Positions 1-10,194 of a stretch of 64,000 nt of DNA are shown piece by piece. Both the position numbers and the translations under genes were made by a program. The notes below the pieces were generated by a model. The model had not been told where the DNA came from. It saw only the letters and a list, made by a program, of their open reading frames with translations, and ran no database searches. Every line of letters begins with the position of its first letter. The stretch's first letter is position 1. This DNA is from Apoda limacodes (Eukaryota > Arthropoda > Insecta > Lepidoptera > Limacodidae): contig OX291546.1 in assembly GCA_946406115.1 (NCBI GenBank), forward strand, positions 9,913,019-9,977,018, in the 5' to 3' direction.

Positions 1-198
1 TACAGAAACCGAAAGCCATATGATAACAAAAAAATTATCATTACAAATCTTTTGTTTACTAATGAGTAATCTATATATTGTACAATCACTTCTATCATGT
101 TTTCTATAAAAGGGAATTACTGTCTGTGAATTGCAGACTCAGGATTCTTTAGATACAGATGGGCAAGGTGTTGGTATCACCTCTATGAGTATACATAC

Positions 199-326
199 GA
201 AAGAAGGTATAATGGCACGGTAAACTGGCGCCTGCTGTGCGGCGGGCGTCGAGACGGGCGCGGCGGCGGGTGATGCCGCCTCTTGTCGCACGCCGGCGGT
301 GCCACCGGACGTCCAGCTGCCTTCTG
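199..326 (-). CDS. nocte: PRRC2/nocte coding exon 5
   Basis: The exon takes one base from exon 4 and ends in phase 0 at TTC followed by donor GTATGT. It encodes SWTSGGTAGVRQEAAS, an Ala/Pro-rich stretch and QAPVYRAIIPSF, which fits the family's W..GG and YR..MPP elements. The acceptor is a NAGNAG tandem (TAGCAG), so the first residue(s) may vary (TE or K before GSW). Later exons lie outside the window. Confidence 0.8.
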
Positions 327-3300
327 CTATTATAGTCAACAACATGTTTCTTTTTAAAAAGCCTTACCAAACCAGTACCAGTACAGATTAGCAGATAAAA
401 TATTAACTTAGATATCAAACTTTGTTTTTTTTTTAACAATATCAGGTAAGTCACAAGTGTACCAAGTGTACACAGTAAAAACTGATTACTTAAAACAAGG
501 CAAAATGTGTTGTATCAAAGCAAATTCATTAACTCCAAGAAAATGATCCTCTCCCTATAGACGTAAGAGAATATTTACTTTGTAAAATACAAAAAAAATC
601 TTGAAAATATTTATTTTTTACCAAAAAAAATTCAACGCAATTAAACAAATTAAACTAGTCAAAGATAAGTTATTCTTTAAGTGAAAGATGTTTCGATTTC
701 CATTACGGAAATTTTTTGTTAGAATAAGAAATATTATACTTTTTTCTAGCAATTATATTTGATTAATTGATTCTTCAGAGTAGGTAATAAATATTTCTGT
801 TTCAGAACATGCAATGACAAATAAAGGTACTTATACACCATACTTAGAAATCTCACTGCGTATCTTAATAATTATCAGTGACTATTGTATTTTAACTCAA
901 TGATTTAATTATGAAAGTAGTCATTAAATCATAATAATCCTAAATAGCGCGTTCTAGCTATGTGTCAATAACTGTACAACACCATCTGTTGATATAATTT
1001 AGATTTATCTTAGAAAGGATTAAATTCTTGATTTTAAAGAAGTCTGTTTTTTTCTGAAATAAAACTAAATCTCAAAATAAGGATATTTATCTTAAAAATA
1101 CAAAAAATCTAGGAATAAAATAGTATCAGAAATAGACAGATGGTACTTTTATAACAAAAATATATTTTAATCTGAGAAAATATATTTTTCGAATAACTAA
1201 ATAGTTTTGAGAAAATACTACGTCTTGTAAAGAGAAATCCTTTTTATCTGTTTATGTCATTCAAATTTTTATATTCTCCCCCCCTATAAATCTTATACAT
1301 ATTTTGATGTGGCCCCATAAACTATCCATGTGTCATAAAAAATCACGTCGATCGATTGATTCGTTGCAAAGTTAAAGAAGGACAAAACAACAATCACGGT
1401 TACAATATTAGTATCACAGGACATAATGCTTACTTTGGGGCCTCAATTGAGGTTGTGGTGCCGAATGGTCCGTAGAGCGGTGTGAGGGCTGAGCGGCAGC
1501 TTCGAGCGAAGGGAACTCGTTGCGGAAGTGAGGGGAGGAAGGGGGCGGAAGTTGTACCCACCCCCCCGCAGGTCCTGTGCCGACACCCATGCTGCTTGAT
1601 ATTGTGCTCTAAAAATATATACACTTCTTTCACTTCACTTTAAACTACCCTGTTATCTAATTTGTAATTTCTTTATTTTTTGTTTATATTAAGAAATTAC
1701 TTATTAATTAGATATTTTCCCTTAGATTGTTTCGAAAAAATCCATCAATTTTTAGTTAATTTTAATTATTGATTACTAGTTAAAGTAACTATTGCAATAA
1801 CTGAAATAAATTATACATAAAAATCGAGTCTTTATTTTAGATGGTAACCAGAAAACATTATTGTTAGTGAATAAGTATTAAAAATAGTTTAGTTATTGCT
1901 TTCCACCATAAAATCCTAATTGAATTATTTTACACTAGATTTTGCCAGCTGCTCCGCCCTATCTTAATTCGGTTATCGGCGTGGAACTCCTTAATTATAC
2001 TAATGAAATTTGCTATAGCAAGCTGTAGGAAATTTAAAAAAATCCGTTCTATGGGTCCTATTCCAAGAACATTTACTTCCATCCATCCATCCATCTAGAC
2101 ATACTTTCAGATTTATAATATTAGTAGGATTTTTGAAGTGAAAACTTCTTTAGCGGCGCTGTGCACTTTTTTTGTGATGGGTAAAAACTGTTAAACTCGC
2201 GTCAGGTCACGTGTCCTGATCGAAAATTCGTAAGATGTCACCCGCGTTAGGACACGTGACCTTTATTTACATTAGGTTAGTTTTTATTTTTAGTATATGG
2301 CGATTATGAGTAGTACAGGGAGGCTGGATATGGGATTTTAAGTCTATGACAGATTGAGCTGTCAAATATACAACGTCAAAAAAGTAAATAAACAAAAGTT
2401 ATTATTTTTAATAAATAAATATGGATACGAAGTGATGGGAAGTACATAACGAGTATGTTTTCACTTCTGCCGGCACTCCCGGAGTGCAACCCGTCGTTTT
2501 TTTCTTATAAATTGGAAGTATAAACAAAAAACTAAAAGAACTACATGAAATTTAAACAGATTTTCTTATATAAATCTGGTCAATAAAAGCTTTTGTGCAC
2601 GACGCGCTTTTAGGAAGAGAGGAGGTCTACGCATTAGACTAGGCACGCTACATATATGCCTGTAAGGGCAGTTGAGCTTACGCTCGCCGTTTGAACCAAG
2701 AGGAAACGTCATGCTCAAAATGTCGCTCAATCGAGCTTCTGAAAAGCAACTAGGTCGCCGGTGTCTGCAAAGGCTCTTTTACTACGTGTCTTTTAAAATT
2801 TAAAACAATAATTTTCGTGTAAGATTAGATTACACGGAAAACATACTTTTTTTTAGGGTACTGCTAATGTGTTCGAAGTTTTTCAAATATTTGCAATAAA
2901 TAATTTTAAGGGCTAATATAACCCATATCATTCCTAACCTATATTATCCAAAGCTGTTTAATCATCAGATTTGAACCAAAATCAAGTCCTTTCTACCAAT
3001 AGCACTATAAAAGTTACAATAAAAAAAAAATCTTTTTATTTTTTTGATTTGACACTGTTCCAAAAATGGAACAGTAGAATAATAAGATATAACCCACTGT
3101 GTTTTTATTATAATTAGGCGCGAGTTGATCAACTTTATACACCTCCAGACACTTTGGCTGTAGCTTCCTTACAAAGAGTTGCCGTAGGTACCCCACGCCG
3201 TTCACTGAATTTACATTGTAATTTGACAACTTTAACGTTGTAAGTGTAAAAGAAAAGACCAGGGACGGAATAAATAACCCCTGCTCAGTTTTAGGCCAAC

Positions 3301-6300
3301 TATAAGTCAGAATTAGCGCGGGAAAAAGACAATTATAACTTAGATAGCTAAATATGGATCTTACTATAGTCTGAGAAGTGCATGTTGCTGGTGGTGTTAC
3401 AGCTGGAGCAGTTACCGATGTAGGGCTGAAAACAATAATTTATAATTTTATAACAATAATAATAATTTTGCACTGGTCATAAAGAACATTTTAATTTAGA
3501 TAGCATTTCCTGACCATTTGAAACAATAAATTGACAATGCTGTAAACTCAGAAAAATAAGACTTACTTGGCGTTTGAATCTTGACCTGTCTCAGTTTTTA
3601 GAGATGGTAAATTAGCTGGCGGTCTCCTTGCTGAAGGTACTTTTCCAAGACTTTGCATTCCATGTTTGCGGCTTAGTTGAGATTTCACTGATGATGGCTC
3701 TGAATTTTCGTTCTGGAAGAACAATAGATAATTTAAATGATTTTCTACGACACCTGCTTCACAATGTCAAATTATATGTCATGCAAACCTAACCTTAAGT
3801 AAGTCATAAGATCCCTAGGGATCTAATTTTGTAGTGAATTTTATGAAGTTGTTTTTTTTTTTTCACTGCCGCACAGTGATTGTGTCAAATCTCTAGGATT
3901 ACACTTTGAGCATCGCTTAACATGGAAACAGCACAAATTTAAATTAGACACAGAAGCCTTTACTGAATGTTGGGACGAAACTCAAAACTATCACTAGACA
4001 ACCAGCTACTAATATACCAAACAATAGGGATGTGTGGGGCACCTCAAAGGATTCCAATATCAATATCATACAAAGAGTGCACAGCAAGATATTAAGGTCA
4101 ATAGCGAATGTACCATGGTTAGTGGTCACCCCACAGCCTATGGACACTTGAAACACCAGAGACATCAGTTTCACCCTACCCTTAAAAATCTAATCACTTT
4201 GTTATTGAAGAACACCATATTGTAGTCCTTAGAGGAAACCTTGGCAGGGAGCTCATTTTACAACCTAAGCATTAGCAGGAGGAAATTAACATGTAAAGTT
4301 ATGGGCTTAGAGGACAAATTGGACTTTTATGACTTTATGTTTGTAATTTTTTTATTATTTAAATGTTTTGAATGGTAGTGAGTCTACTGTATGTTAATAC
4401 AATTACTTATTTAGTGGTAGGTATCAGTTCCTTTCCTGTGCTTTTTTCAAGTTTTTAAGAAACTTACTGCATACAAATAAACAGCAGTCACAAGTAATGA
4501 ACTTCTATTTAATTTCCTTTAAAAGAACAAAGGTGGACAGTTAGTAGTGTTAACGAAAATCTATTAGGAAGTAGAATGTTGAGGTCAACAACTTATACCA
4601 AGTTATTTTCCTCTCTTCCTCTAATATCATTTTTATTACCCAAACAAGCTCAAAATTGCTTAGAAATTTAGCGTAAAGTGGGCACCTATACTGATTCAGG
4701 TCTCTTTGGCTCATTAGATTTCAGCTAGGATTAAGTGATTTATGAAAAAAACCATTAGTTTTAATAAAAATCATAACACTAAGAAAATTTAACAAAACAT
4801 ATAAATTCAATGAAAATAGGGTCAGCCACTGGAGCAATAATATCTATGGAATAAATATAGTATATGTAGGTAATTCAAATATTTACCATTCTTTACACTC
4901 TTTATTAGTTATGTAATCTTTTTATAGTTATCAATTTTAATTATCGCAGTTAGTACATTATGAGCACAATTCAAAATAGCAGAATGAAGCTCTAATGGTC
5001 AGTTTGACTGTGCCATCAATGTCTTCAACAGCAAATGCATTAGTAGGCCCAAATCTTATTACAATTATAAAATTGAGTGTAATAGTACAATGCATGCAAA
5101 TAATGTATTTCAGTGCTAAGCCGCATCTCCTGCTCGGTTTTTTCCGAAACATTACACAAAAACACCTACACAAAACATGTTTTATTTATACACATGCTGT
5201 TTCCTGCTTTGGTATTGTTGTTTTATGTTTTAAAAAACATTTACTAACAAATTGACTTCAAAGTAGAAGACGTATTTTCAGTTTTAGAATTAGTAGATTT
5301 AGTAGATTCGGTATCAACAAGACATAGATGTTGAGTCAGACTGTATTTACTGTCTCGAAACTTTGATATTTAAAAATATTTAGATATGGTTGTTGATTTT
5401 TTATTATCCCGGCTTCATCAGAAGCTCTGGAAGGCTGTTGCAAATTTAATCCATATAGCCTAGCATAAACACATTTTGTCGCCAAGGGTAAATGTTTCGA
5501 TGTTATCCGTCGATCCTGGAAAGCAAAAACATTGTTTCCATCAACAAACTCGCGGCGCCGCGGTGGACGGTGGCGGGGCACGATCATTACTTTGGTATGT
5601 GGTAGTTTGGTTGTCATATGATCTGTGGTAATCAAATGTCTTCTTGTTAATACCGAATCTACTAAATCTACTATTTTTAAAACTGAAAAAATACGTCTTC
5701 TATATTGGAAGTTATTTTGGGCGCGTTCGTTTTGGGATAAAAAGTTCCCACGTTTGATACTTTTCAAACTTTTGATAACGCCAGTTTTGTTTCTATTATT
5801 CTGTAGCTTTTAAACATTACAAAAAAAATTTTGGTTGAAAAACGAACGGTTGACGTAGTGTGGGTACACTACGATAATAACACATACTATCATAAACAAT
5901 GAATATGTATAGGCAGTTTGACAGATTAACATTAAAACCCCACCTCCAGACATAGACTAAAGTTTTATTTTTCGGTGGCAAAAGTGACCAAAATAACAAA
6001 AAAATTGTAAACAAATGCAGTTTGTTACAGATGATACTAACATTTTGATATTTTTGAAACCAATGCAAAACGAACAGATGACAAAGAAAACGAATATGAT
6101 TCTGCATCCCAAAACGAACGCGCCCTCTGACTGTTATTGTTTTTAAAAACATCGGACAACAACCTTGAGCAGGAGACTTGATCTAGAGCAGGAGACCCGG
6201 CTTTACTACTATCATAATTTACATTCATTTTGAAGTTGCTAACTCACATACTGTGATATACATAATCTAAAAATAAAATAACTCAAATTAATCTTAAAAA

Positions 6301-8924
6301 AAAATAATATTTAAAAAAAAAACATCTTGTAATTATTAAATAAACAAAAAACCATGATTCTTTCCAACCCTGATTTCAGCACACAAGTACACCATGAGTT
6401 TGATATTTTATCACAAAAAACTTGATACTTAAGAAAAGCTTAAATATTTTTTTAAAAAGACCATCAACTAAATCATGTATTTTATGCACCAGACAGTTTT
6501 TATGGGCTTTTTATTATTAATATTTCATGAGCTTAGTTTTTTTCAAACAACATTTAATCATAGATCATTTAACTAATGCTATTATCCTACCACATAAGGA
6601 ATGTACATTCAAAAACCAGGTTCTGATTATTAGGATGGTAGGTATATATTATTGGATTCTTTACATAAGAAAAATATTAATAAAGGTCAATGCATACATG
6701 TGTGCACTGATAGTACTAAAACCATAATCTAGGAAGACTCTTACACATGTGTCTATTATTATAAAACACATGGTTCAAACACAATTTTTTTAAATAGGTT
6801 TAATGCTAAAAACCTTTAGTCTGTCATATGTAGACCTCAGAATATTTTCTATGAAATTCAAGAAGTGGAATACTCTCACACTTTTAGGCTGCCTTTCAGA
6901 ATGTCACAAGGTATAGTAGGACGCACCCAATAAAACAGTATTGAAATTAGTTTGTAAAGCTAGTTGTAGTTAATTTACTTGACGATTCGAAAGTGTTCTT
7001 AGTAACCCATTTGAATAAAAAGATTTTGATTTAATTGATTTGATTTGAGTTAGAAAAGTAGGTTTTGAAAAACCCAGCTTGAGGTTTATTCATATATTGA
7101 GTTAATTATTTTTATTTCCAGTATTTACTGTCATTTGTGATTTTGACTGTCTAGACCGTAAATACACTGCAACCTGTCATTTGTGCATAAAAAGAAAATA
7201 AATGAAAAAATCTACAGTTGGCTAGTTTTAGAAAAATAATTCAACATAAGATCTATTATTAAAGAAATACTAGTGTAAATTGTGTGTAGGATTGTCAACC
7301 ATATTGTAAAACAGTTGTAGGAATTGTAGTTAATGTAAAAAATTAATGGGTTTTTGTTATAATAAAAACCGCTATAAAAAAAATATTTTTGCCGATTTTC
7401 AATTTTTATCTGGATATGAGCATTCTTCTTGATTGTTTAAAATATTTTTTGCAAAAATTACAGATTGCAGAGCAGTCAAGAAATGTCAAATGTAACAAAG
7501 CCCTAACAGACACTTGCACTCCTCAGGCCATTTTTGTCAAGTTATAAAGTTGACCTGAGTAACCCGGGTCACTGCCGAGTTAAATATTAAAAATTTAACC
7601 CGCATCCATCGGAGGGTTAAGTCACTAAATCTGCTATATAGCGCCAACATTTTTAAGTTAAATTTGTGTTGATATGGTTTTCTGGTTAAATTTATATTAT
7701 TTTTCAACTATAAGTAGGTACCTATAACTATAAATAGGTAAGTAGGTAGATAACATTTAATTTTCTGATGAATACATTTACTCAAACCATTTTAATAGAA
7801 CTGTGCAAGAACAAAGTGTTGGGGTATTTTAAAAGTATGAAAGAGCAAAACTTTTACTCACTATTCTCAGATAATAATTAAATGTAACAGATTAAATGAA
7901 TTCAGAGCTTCATTATTTTTGCTTTTGCTGCCTGCAGGCATTCTAGGTTCCTCAGTTTTTTTTCTATATTCAACACATACACATAGGCAAAAACTCCACC
8001 GTAAAAAAAAAGGAAGCAAGAATGAACATGTTTTTTAACACTTTCTACTTGCACAATTCAAATTAAATAAATATGTCGTGAATTAGCAGATAGACTGAGT
8101 ACCTACGTACGCGTATAATGCAAAACATGGAATAATGCAATTTTAAAAAGCATCTTCCATTCCTAAACATCTGGCGATCGGCATCATGAAGGAGTCGTAG
8201 GGCGACATTATAAAGTATTATCTTTGAAAGTTCATTGTAGAAGAATAACAGAGATTGTAACAAGAGATATATTTATTGTTTCTTACAAGAGAGAGCGAGA
8301 CCCATATATGCTTATGCAAGAATTTCTTATTCTCTAACGGTTTCTAACAGGATGCACATTTATTATTGTTATGTTGTCACTTCTGGGGAATAGTTAACAT
8401 TCTGCTTCTGCAAGACAATAGACGGGTTATCTAGTTATACAATTGACTCAGGTTTAGTTATTTATTTAACCCTGAATCTTCCGCAAGTCGGCCCAAGTCA
8501 ACAGATAAGTAGGAAGTTTGTAAAAAATCACATCCACTTGAATCTTGGGCTATGTTCCAAAACCCACCGAGTACCTAATTATCTCCCGGTAAAGCTGAAA
8601 AATCAACCTGTTTTGGCACTGGAGTTTGAGTTTATTTTTACACTGACAGGAGAAAATTTCAAAATTTTTAATGGCAGTGTAAGGAACTCAACTTTCATTA
8701 TGAAAATTTATTTACCCCGGGCAACCCAAAACCACTTTTTTAACTTCCTCATTGCAATTTGGAACACACCCTTGTATAGAGCTAAAAGTGCAAACAGTTA
8801 TATGACTTACTTTATTGGCGCAGTACAAGCTATTGATATCCAATTTCTGAAACTTTTGCTTGCCGGACGTCGGCTTGTTCTGCGTCGTAGTGCCACCGCC
8901 GCCCGGCGTTGAGAGTGCAGACAT
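199..8924 (-). CDS. nocte: PRRC2/BAT2-family protein gene (nocte-like), 5' part, five exons
   Basis: Five minus-strand exons join in frame (114+146+61+175+128 nt = 208 codons) and continue past the left edge. The joined protein resembles the N-terminal BAT2 domain of PRRC2 proteins: a short start, a block with HGMQSLGKV and PPANLPSLK (residues about 55-75), a Ser/Pro/Thr-rich linker, the EFPSLEAA block followed by LRPQ, then SWTSGG and a YRAIIPSF segment that matches the family's YR..MPP position. PRRC2 proteins are large, low-complexity, RNA-associated cytoplasmic proteins; the Drosophila member nocte acts in temperature entrainment of the clock. That role is family knowledge and is not shown here. 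All four introns are GT..AG and phases agree. The nocte symbol rests on family similarity, so orthology should be confirmed by full-length comparison. The first intron is 5.1 kb and carries several repeats. Confidence 0.85.
327..1433 (-). other. PRRC2/nocte intron 4, no feature seen
   Basis: AT-rich intron between exons 5 and 4, with GTAAGC at its 5' end and TAG at its 3' end. I see no coding similarity, RNA gene or clear repeat in it. Confidence 0.6.
1434..1608 (-). CDS. nocte: PRRC2/nocte coding exon 4 (EFPSLEAA block)
   Basis: A 175-nt exon with acceptor ATTTTTAG and donor GTAAGC. In the spliced frame it encodes GWVQLPPPSSPHFRNEFPSL, then EAAAQ and LRPQ, matching the EFP(S/T)LQAA...LRP block of PRRC2 proteins. 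The exon is a GC-rich island in AT-rich intron sequence and contains a run of seven G on the coding strand. Confidence 0.85.
1938..2035 (-). mobile_element. Helitron-like repeat, 3'-end fragment
   Basis: Read on the minus strand, this piece has the same body as the two repeats at 22930-23705: a TATAATTAAGGAGT motif, the CCACGCCGATAA motif, GGGCGG..GGAGC.GCTGGCAAAA and an end at CTAGT. The short hairpin-forming GC motif just before CTAG is typical of Helitron 3' ends. The class assignment is inference; the relation between the three copies is direct. Confidence 0.5.
2094..2489. repeat. Dispersed element, copy 1 of an inverted pair
   Basis: This segment recurs in opposite orientation at about 36405-36795. 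Shared landmarks are GAAGTGAAAAC with TTCTTTAGCGGCG at one side, two blocks around GGACACGTGACC, CAGGGAGG..GGATATGG, AAGTAAATAAACAAA, and at the other side GTTTTCACTTC followed by a hairpin-forming GCACTCCCGGAGTGC. The GAAGTGAAAAC motifs form an inverted pair 333 bp apart. No reading frame was seen, and the element class is unknown. Confidence 0.6.
3365..3425 (-). CDS. nocte: PRRC2/nocte coding exon 3 (small)
   Basis: A 61-nt exon with acceptor TTTTCAG and donor GTAAGA. It takes two bases from exon 2 and ends in phase 0, so the frame is kept. It encodes a low-complexity Pro/Thr/Ala stretch (PTSVTAPAVTPPATCTSQ). It is recognised by splice signals and phase fit rather than by strong similarity. 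Confidence 0.68.
3567..3712 (-). CDS. nocte: PRRC2/nocte coding exon 2 (BAT2 core block)
   Basis: The acceptor TTCTTCCAG precedes 3712 and the donor GTAAGT follows 3567. The 146-nt exon starts in phase 0 and ends in phase 2. It encodes the most diagnostic block of the gene, with KHGMQSLGKV and RRPPANLPSLK, which matches the vertebrate PRRC2 N-terminus closely. Confidence 0.88.
3885..4122 (+). mobile_element. Jockey-type LINE, RT C-terminal fragment
   Basis: Forward reading gives a decayed reverse-transcriptase C-terminal region: LGLHF..RLTWKQHKF, then, after a frameshift, DVWGTSKDSN and NIIQRVHSKILRSIANVPW. This matches the jockey pattern LTW..HI ... LWGTAS.SN...IQRFQ.K.LR...NAPW. It is short, frameshifted and non-functional. 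Confidence 0.65.
4123..4305 (-). mobile_element. LINE 3'-end fragment (same family as 49971-53035)
   Basis: Plus-strand sequence runs parallel to the 3' end of the LINE at 49971-53035: GGTCACC..AGCCTATGGACAC, AATCTAAT.ACTT, then GTAGTCCTTAGAG and GGCAGGGAGCTCATT. It is diverged and truncated at both ends, and directly abuts the jockey fragment, apparently a junction between two old insertions. Confidence 0.6.
5264..5702. repeat. Inverted repeat, arms about 61-66 bp
   Basis: The left arm (5264-5324) and right arm (5637-5702) are reverse complements with few differences, sharing TAGAAGACGTATTTT, TAGTAGATTTAGTAGATTCG and GGTAT.AACAAGA. The spacer of about 310 bp contains a GC-rich core near 5550-5580. 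It could be a MITE or fold-back element; no protein signal was accepted. Confidence 0.6.
5719..6125. mobile_element. Short TIR element (MITE-like), 20-bp perfect inverted ends
   Basis: The ends GGGCGCGTTCGTTTTGGGAT (5719-5738) and its exact reverse complement (6106-6125) bound a 407-bp segment without a credible reading frame. I could not define a target-site duplication, so the superfamily is open. It lies 16 bp beyond the inverted repeat at 5264-5702. Confidence 0.65.
6960..7052 (+). mobile_element. CR1-like LINE 3'-tail fragment
   Basis: TTGACGATTCGAAAGTG followed by CCATTTGAATAAA and a GATTTGATTT-type short repeat matches the 3' end of the CR1-like LINE ending near 30935 (TTGACGATTCAAAAGTG ... 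TTTGAATAAA). The terminal short repeat differs in sequence, TTGATT here versus TTTGAC there. Confidence 0.5.
8811..8924 (-). CDS. nocte: PRRC2/nocte coding exon 1 (start codon)
   Basis: The exon encodes 38 residues from ATG at 8924-8922: a Gly/Thr-rich start, then KQKFQKLDINSLYCANK, which corresponds to the family's lysine-rich KYS.LNLFDTYK segment. The donor GTAAGT lies directly below 8811 and the exon ends in phase 0. The reading frame runs on into the intron without a protein-like continuation, which supports the splice call. The sequence is GC-richer than its surroundings. Confidence 0.82.
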
Positions 8925-10194
8925 GCTGCGATGTACACACCATCAGGAGGTCACCCTCGTAACAACCACCAACTGTAACCAAGGTACAGGTTCACAATTC
9001 TCACAAATACACTATTCTCAAAAAGCGTCCACTACACTAACTTCTTTGTTTATAACAGCTGTCAAAGTTAATAAAAGATCCAATTATGGTAAGCACCAGT
9101 TGCTACAAATGAAAACACTTTCACAAGTTTGCATCAAACTGAACCCAGCCCCGAGGTCTTTATTGACGTGTTACATCCGTAAGTTGAAGGCTGGATCGAT
9201 CACAAGATTTTGCAAGCGTCAGTAAGCAAGTCACTTTAGCTCCGTTATTTTTTCACAAACCTGACCAATGTAACGGTACCAAGACGAGATCGTAAATTAT
9301 AAAACAGTATAAAATAAACAATTTATTGTCGATGAAAAGGCAGCTTAACTATCAAAATATTTAAGTACCTTGGTCCTTTACACTATGTAAGAACAAACAA
9401 AAAATATCTACACTAAAAAGCTAATTCTATAAAAGGATTACTTTAGATTTTTATTTATTCTACGCTACCAAAACTTATATCACTGTATTTAAGATGGCGT
9501 CTTCCATAGACGAATTATATTCTTTCTTTTTGATCGATCAATACTATGACGTCACAAAGACATCAATGGCGCCCTCTACGGAATAAAAGTAAAACTAAAT
9601 AGTGATGTCCATTGCAAGCCAGTTAGTATTATCGATTAATGCAATCGATCGTTAAATAATTAAATAAATTAATATTATTTTATTGAGGCACAAGTTCCAT
9701 TGTGACATTGTGAGGCTACTACACCAGATATAAAATACACAAAACCCAAGAATACAATAAAATTCTAAAATTATTAATAAAAAAAAATATATTAGATTAT
9801 AATGACTAATTTTTATATCATTAAATATTTAAAATATTATAAATACTAACGTACATACCTGTTATCTCATCAACCCACTCTTACTTTAGTTACGAGGGTT
9901 GGTATGACACTATGGTTTATTTTTTTATATACCTACTTTACAATTTAAATATTGTACCCCAGTATTTGTTACAATCTAGCCTAATGATCAACAAAGCAGC
10001 TAATGAGTAATTTTTTTTCAACTAAGTTTTTTAAAATAATATTTAACATCTAAGAATGTGTCCCATGGCACTTTTATTACCTACTGTCTCTAGTTAAGAG
10101 GAAGACACTTTGTTATTGTGTTCTATATTGGTAGCACTAGTACTTCTGACTTTCACTACATCACATTATTAACAACACTACACTAACTCAAAGG
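8925..10194. other. Upstream region of PRRC2/nocte; 5' UTR and promoter expected, not resolved
   Basis: Sequence upstream of the PRRC2 start codon. The transcript start cannot be placed from sequence alone. A CRE-like octamer lies at 9547-9554. The rest is AT-rich with no recognised gene or repeat. Confidence 0.4.
9547..9554. promoter_or_regulatory. CRE-like palindrome TGACGTCA
   Basis: A perfect TGACGTCA octamer, the consensus for CREB/ATF-type bZIP factors, about 620 bp upstream of the PRRC2/nocte start codon. An octamer can occur by chance in tens of kb, so function is only suggested by its location. Confidence 0.25.

Larger units (their letters stand above)
1609..3364 (-). other. PRRC2/nocte intron 3, contains two dispersed repeats
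   Basis: This intron holds a Helitron-like repeat end (about 1938-2035) and a dispersed element (about 2094-2489), listed separately. A further mixed-composition stretch at 2600-2780 and the AT-rich rest show nothing I can name. Confidence 0.55.
3713..8810 (-). other. PRRC2/nocte intron 1 with repeat fragments
   Basis: A 5.1-kb first intron. It contains the jockey and LINE fragments at 3885-4305, an inverted repeat at 5264-5702, a TIR element at 5719-6125 and a CR1-like LINE tail at about 6960-7052. The remaining AT-rich parts (4306-5263, 6126-6959, 7053-8810) show nothing I can support. Confidence 0.55.

Noticed and set aside
5336..5767. 143-codon open frame on the minus strand
   Set aside because: It spans the loop and arm of an inverted repeat and runs into the end of a TIR element, so it is a chance frame over composite repeats.
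8538..9225. Plus-strand open frames across PRRC2 exon 1
   Set aside because: They are the antisense of the GC-rich exon and upstream region, with no similarity of their own.
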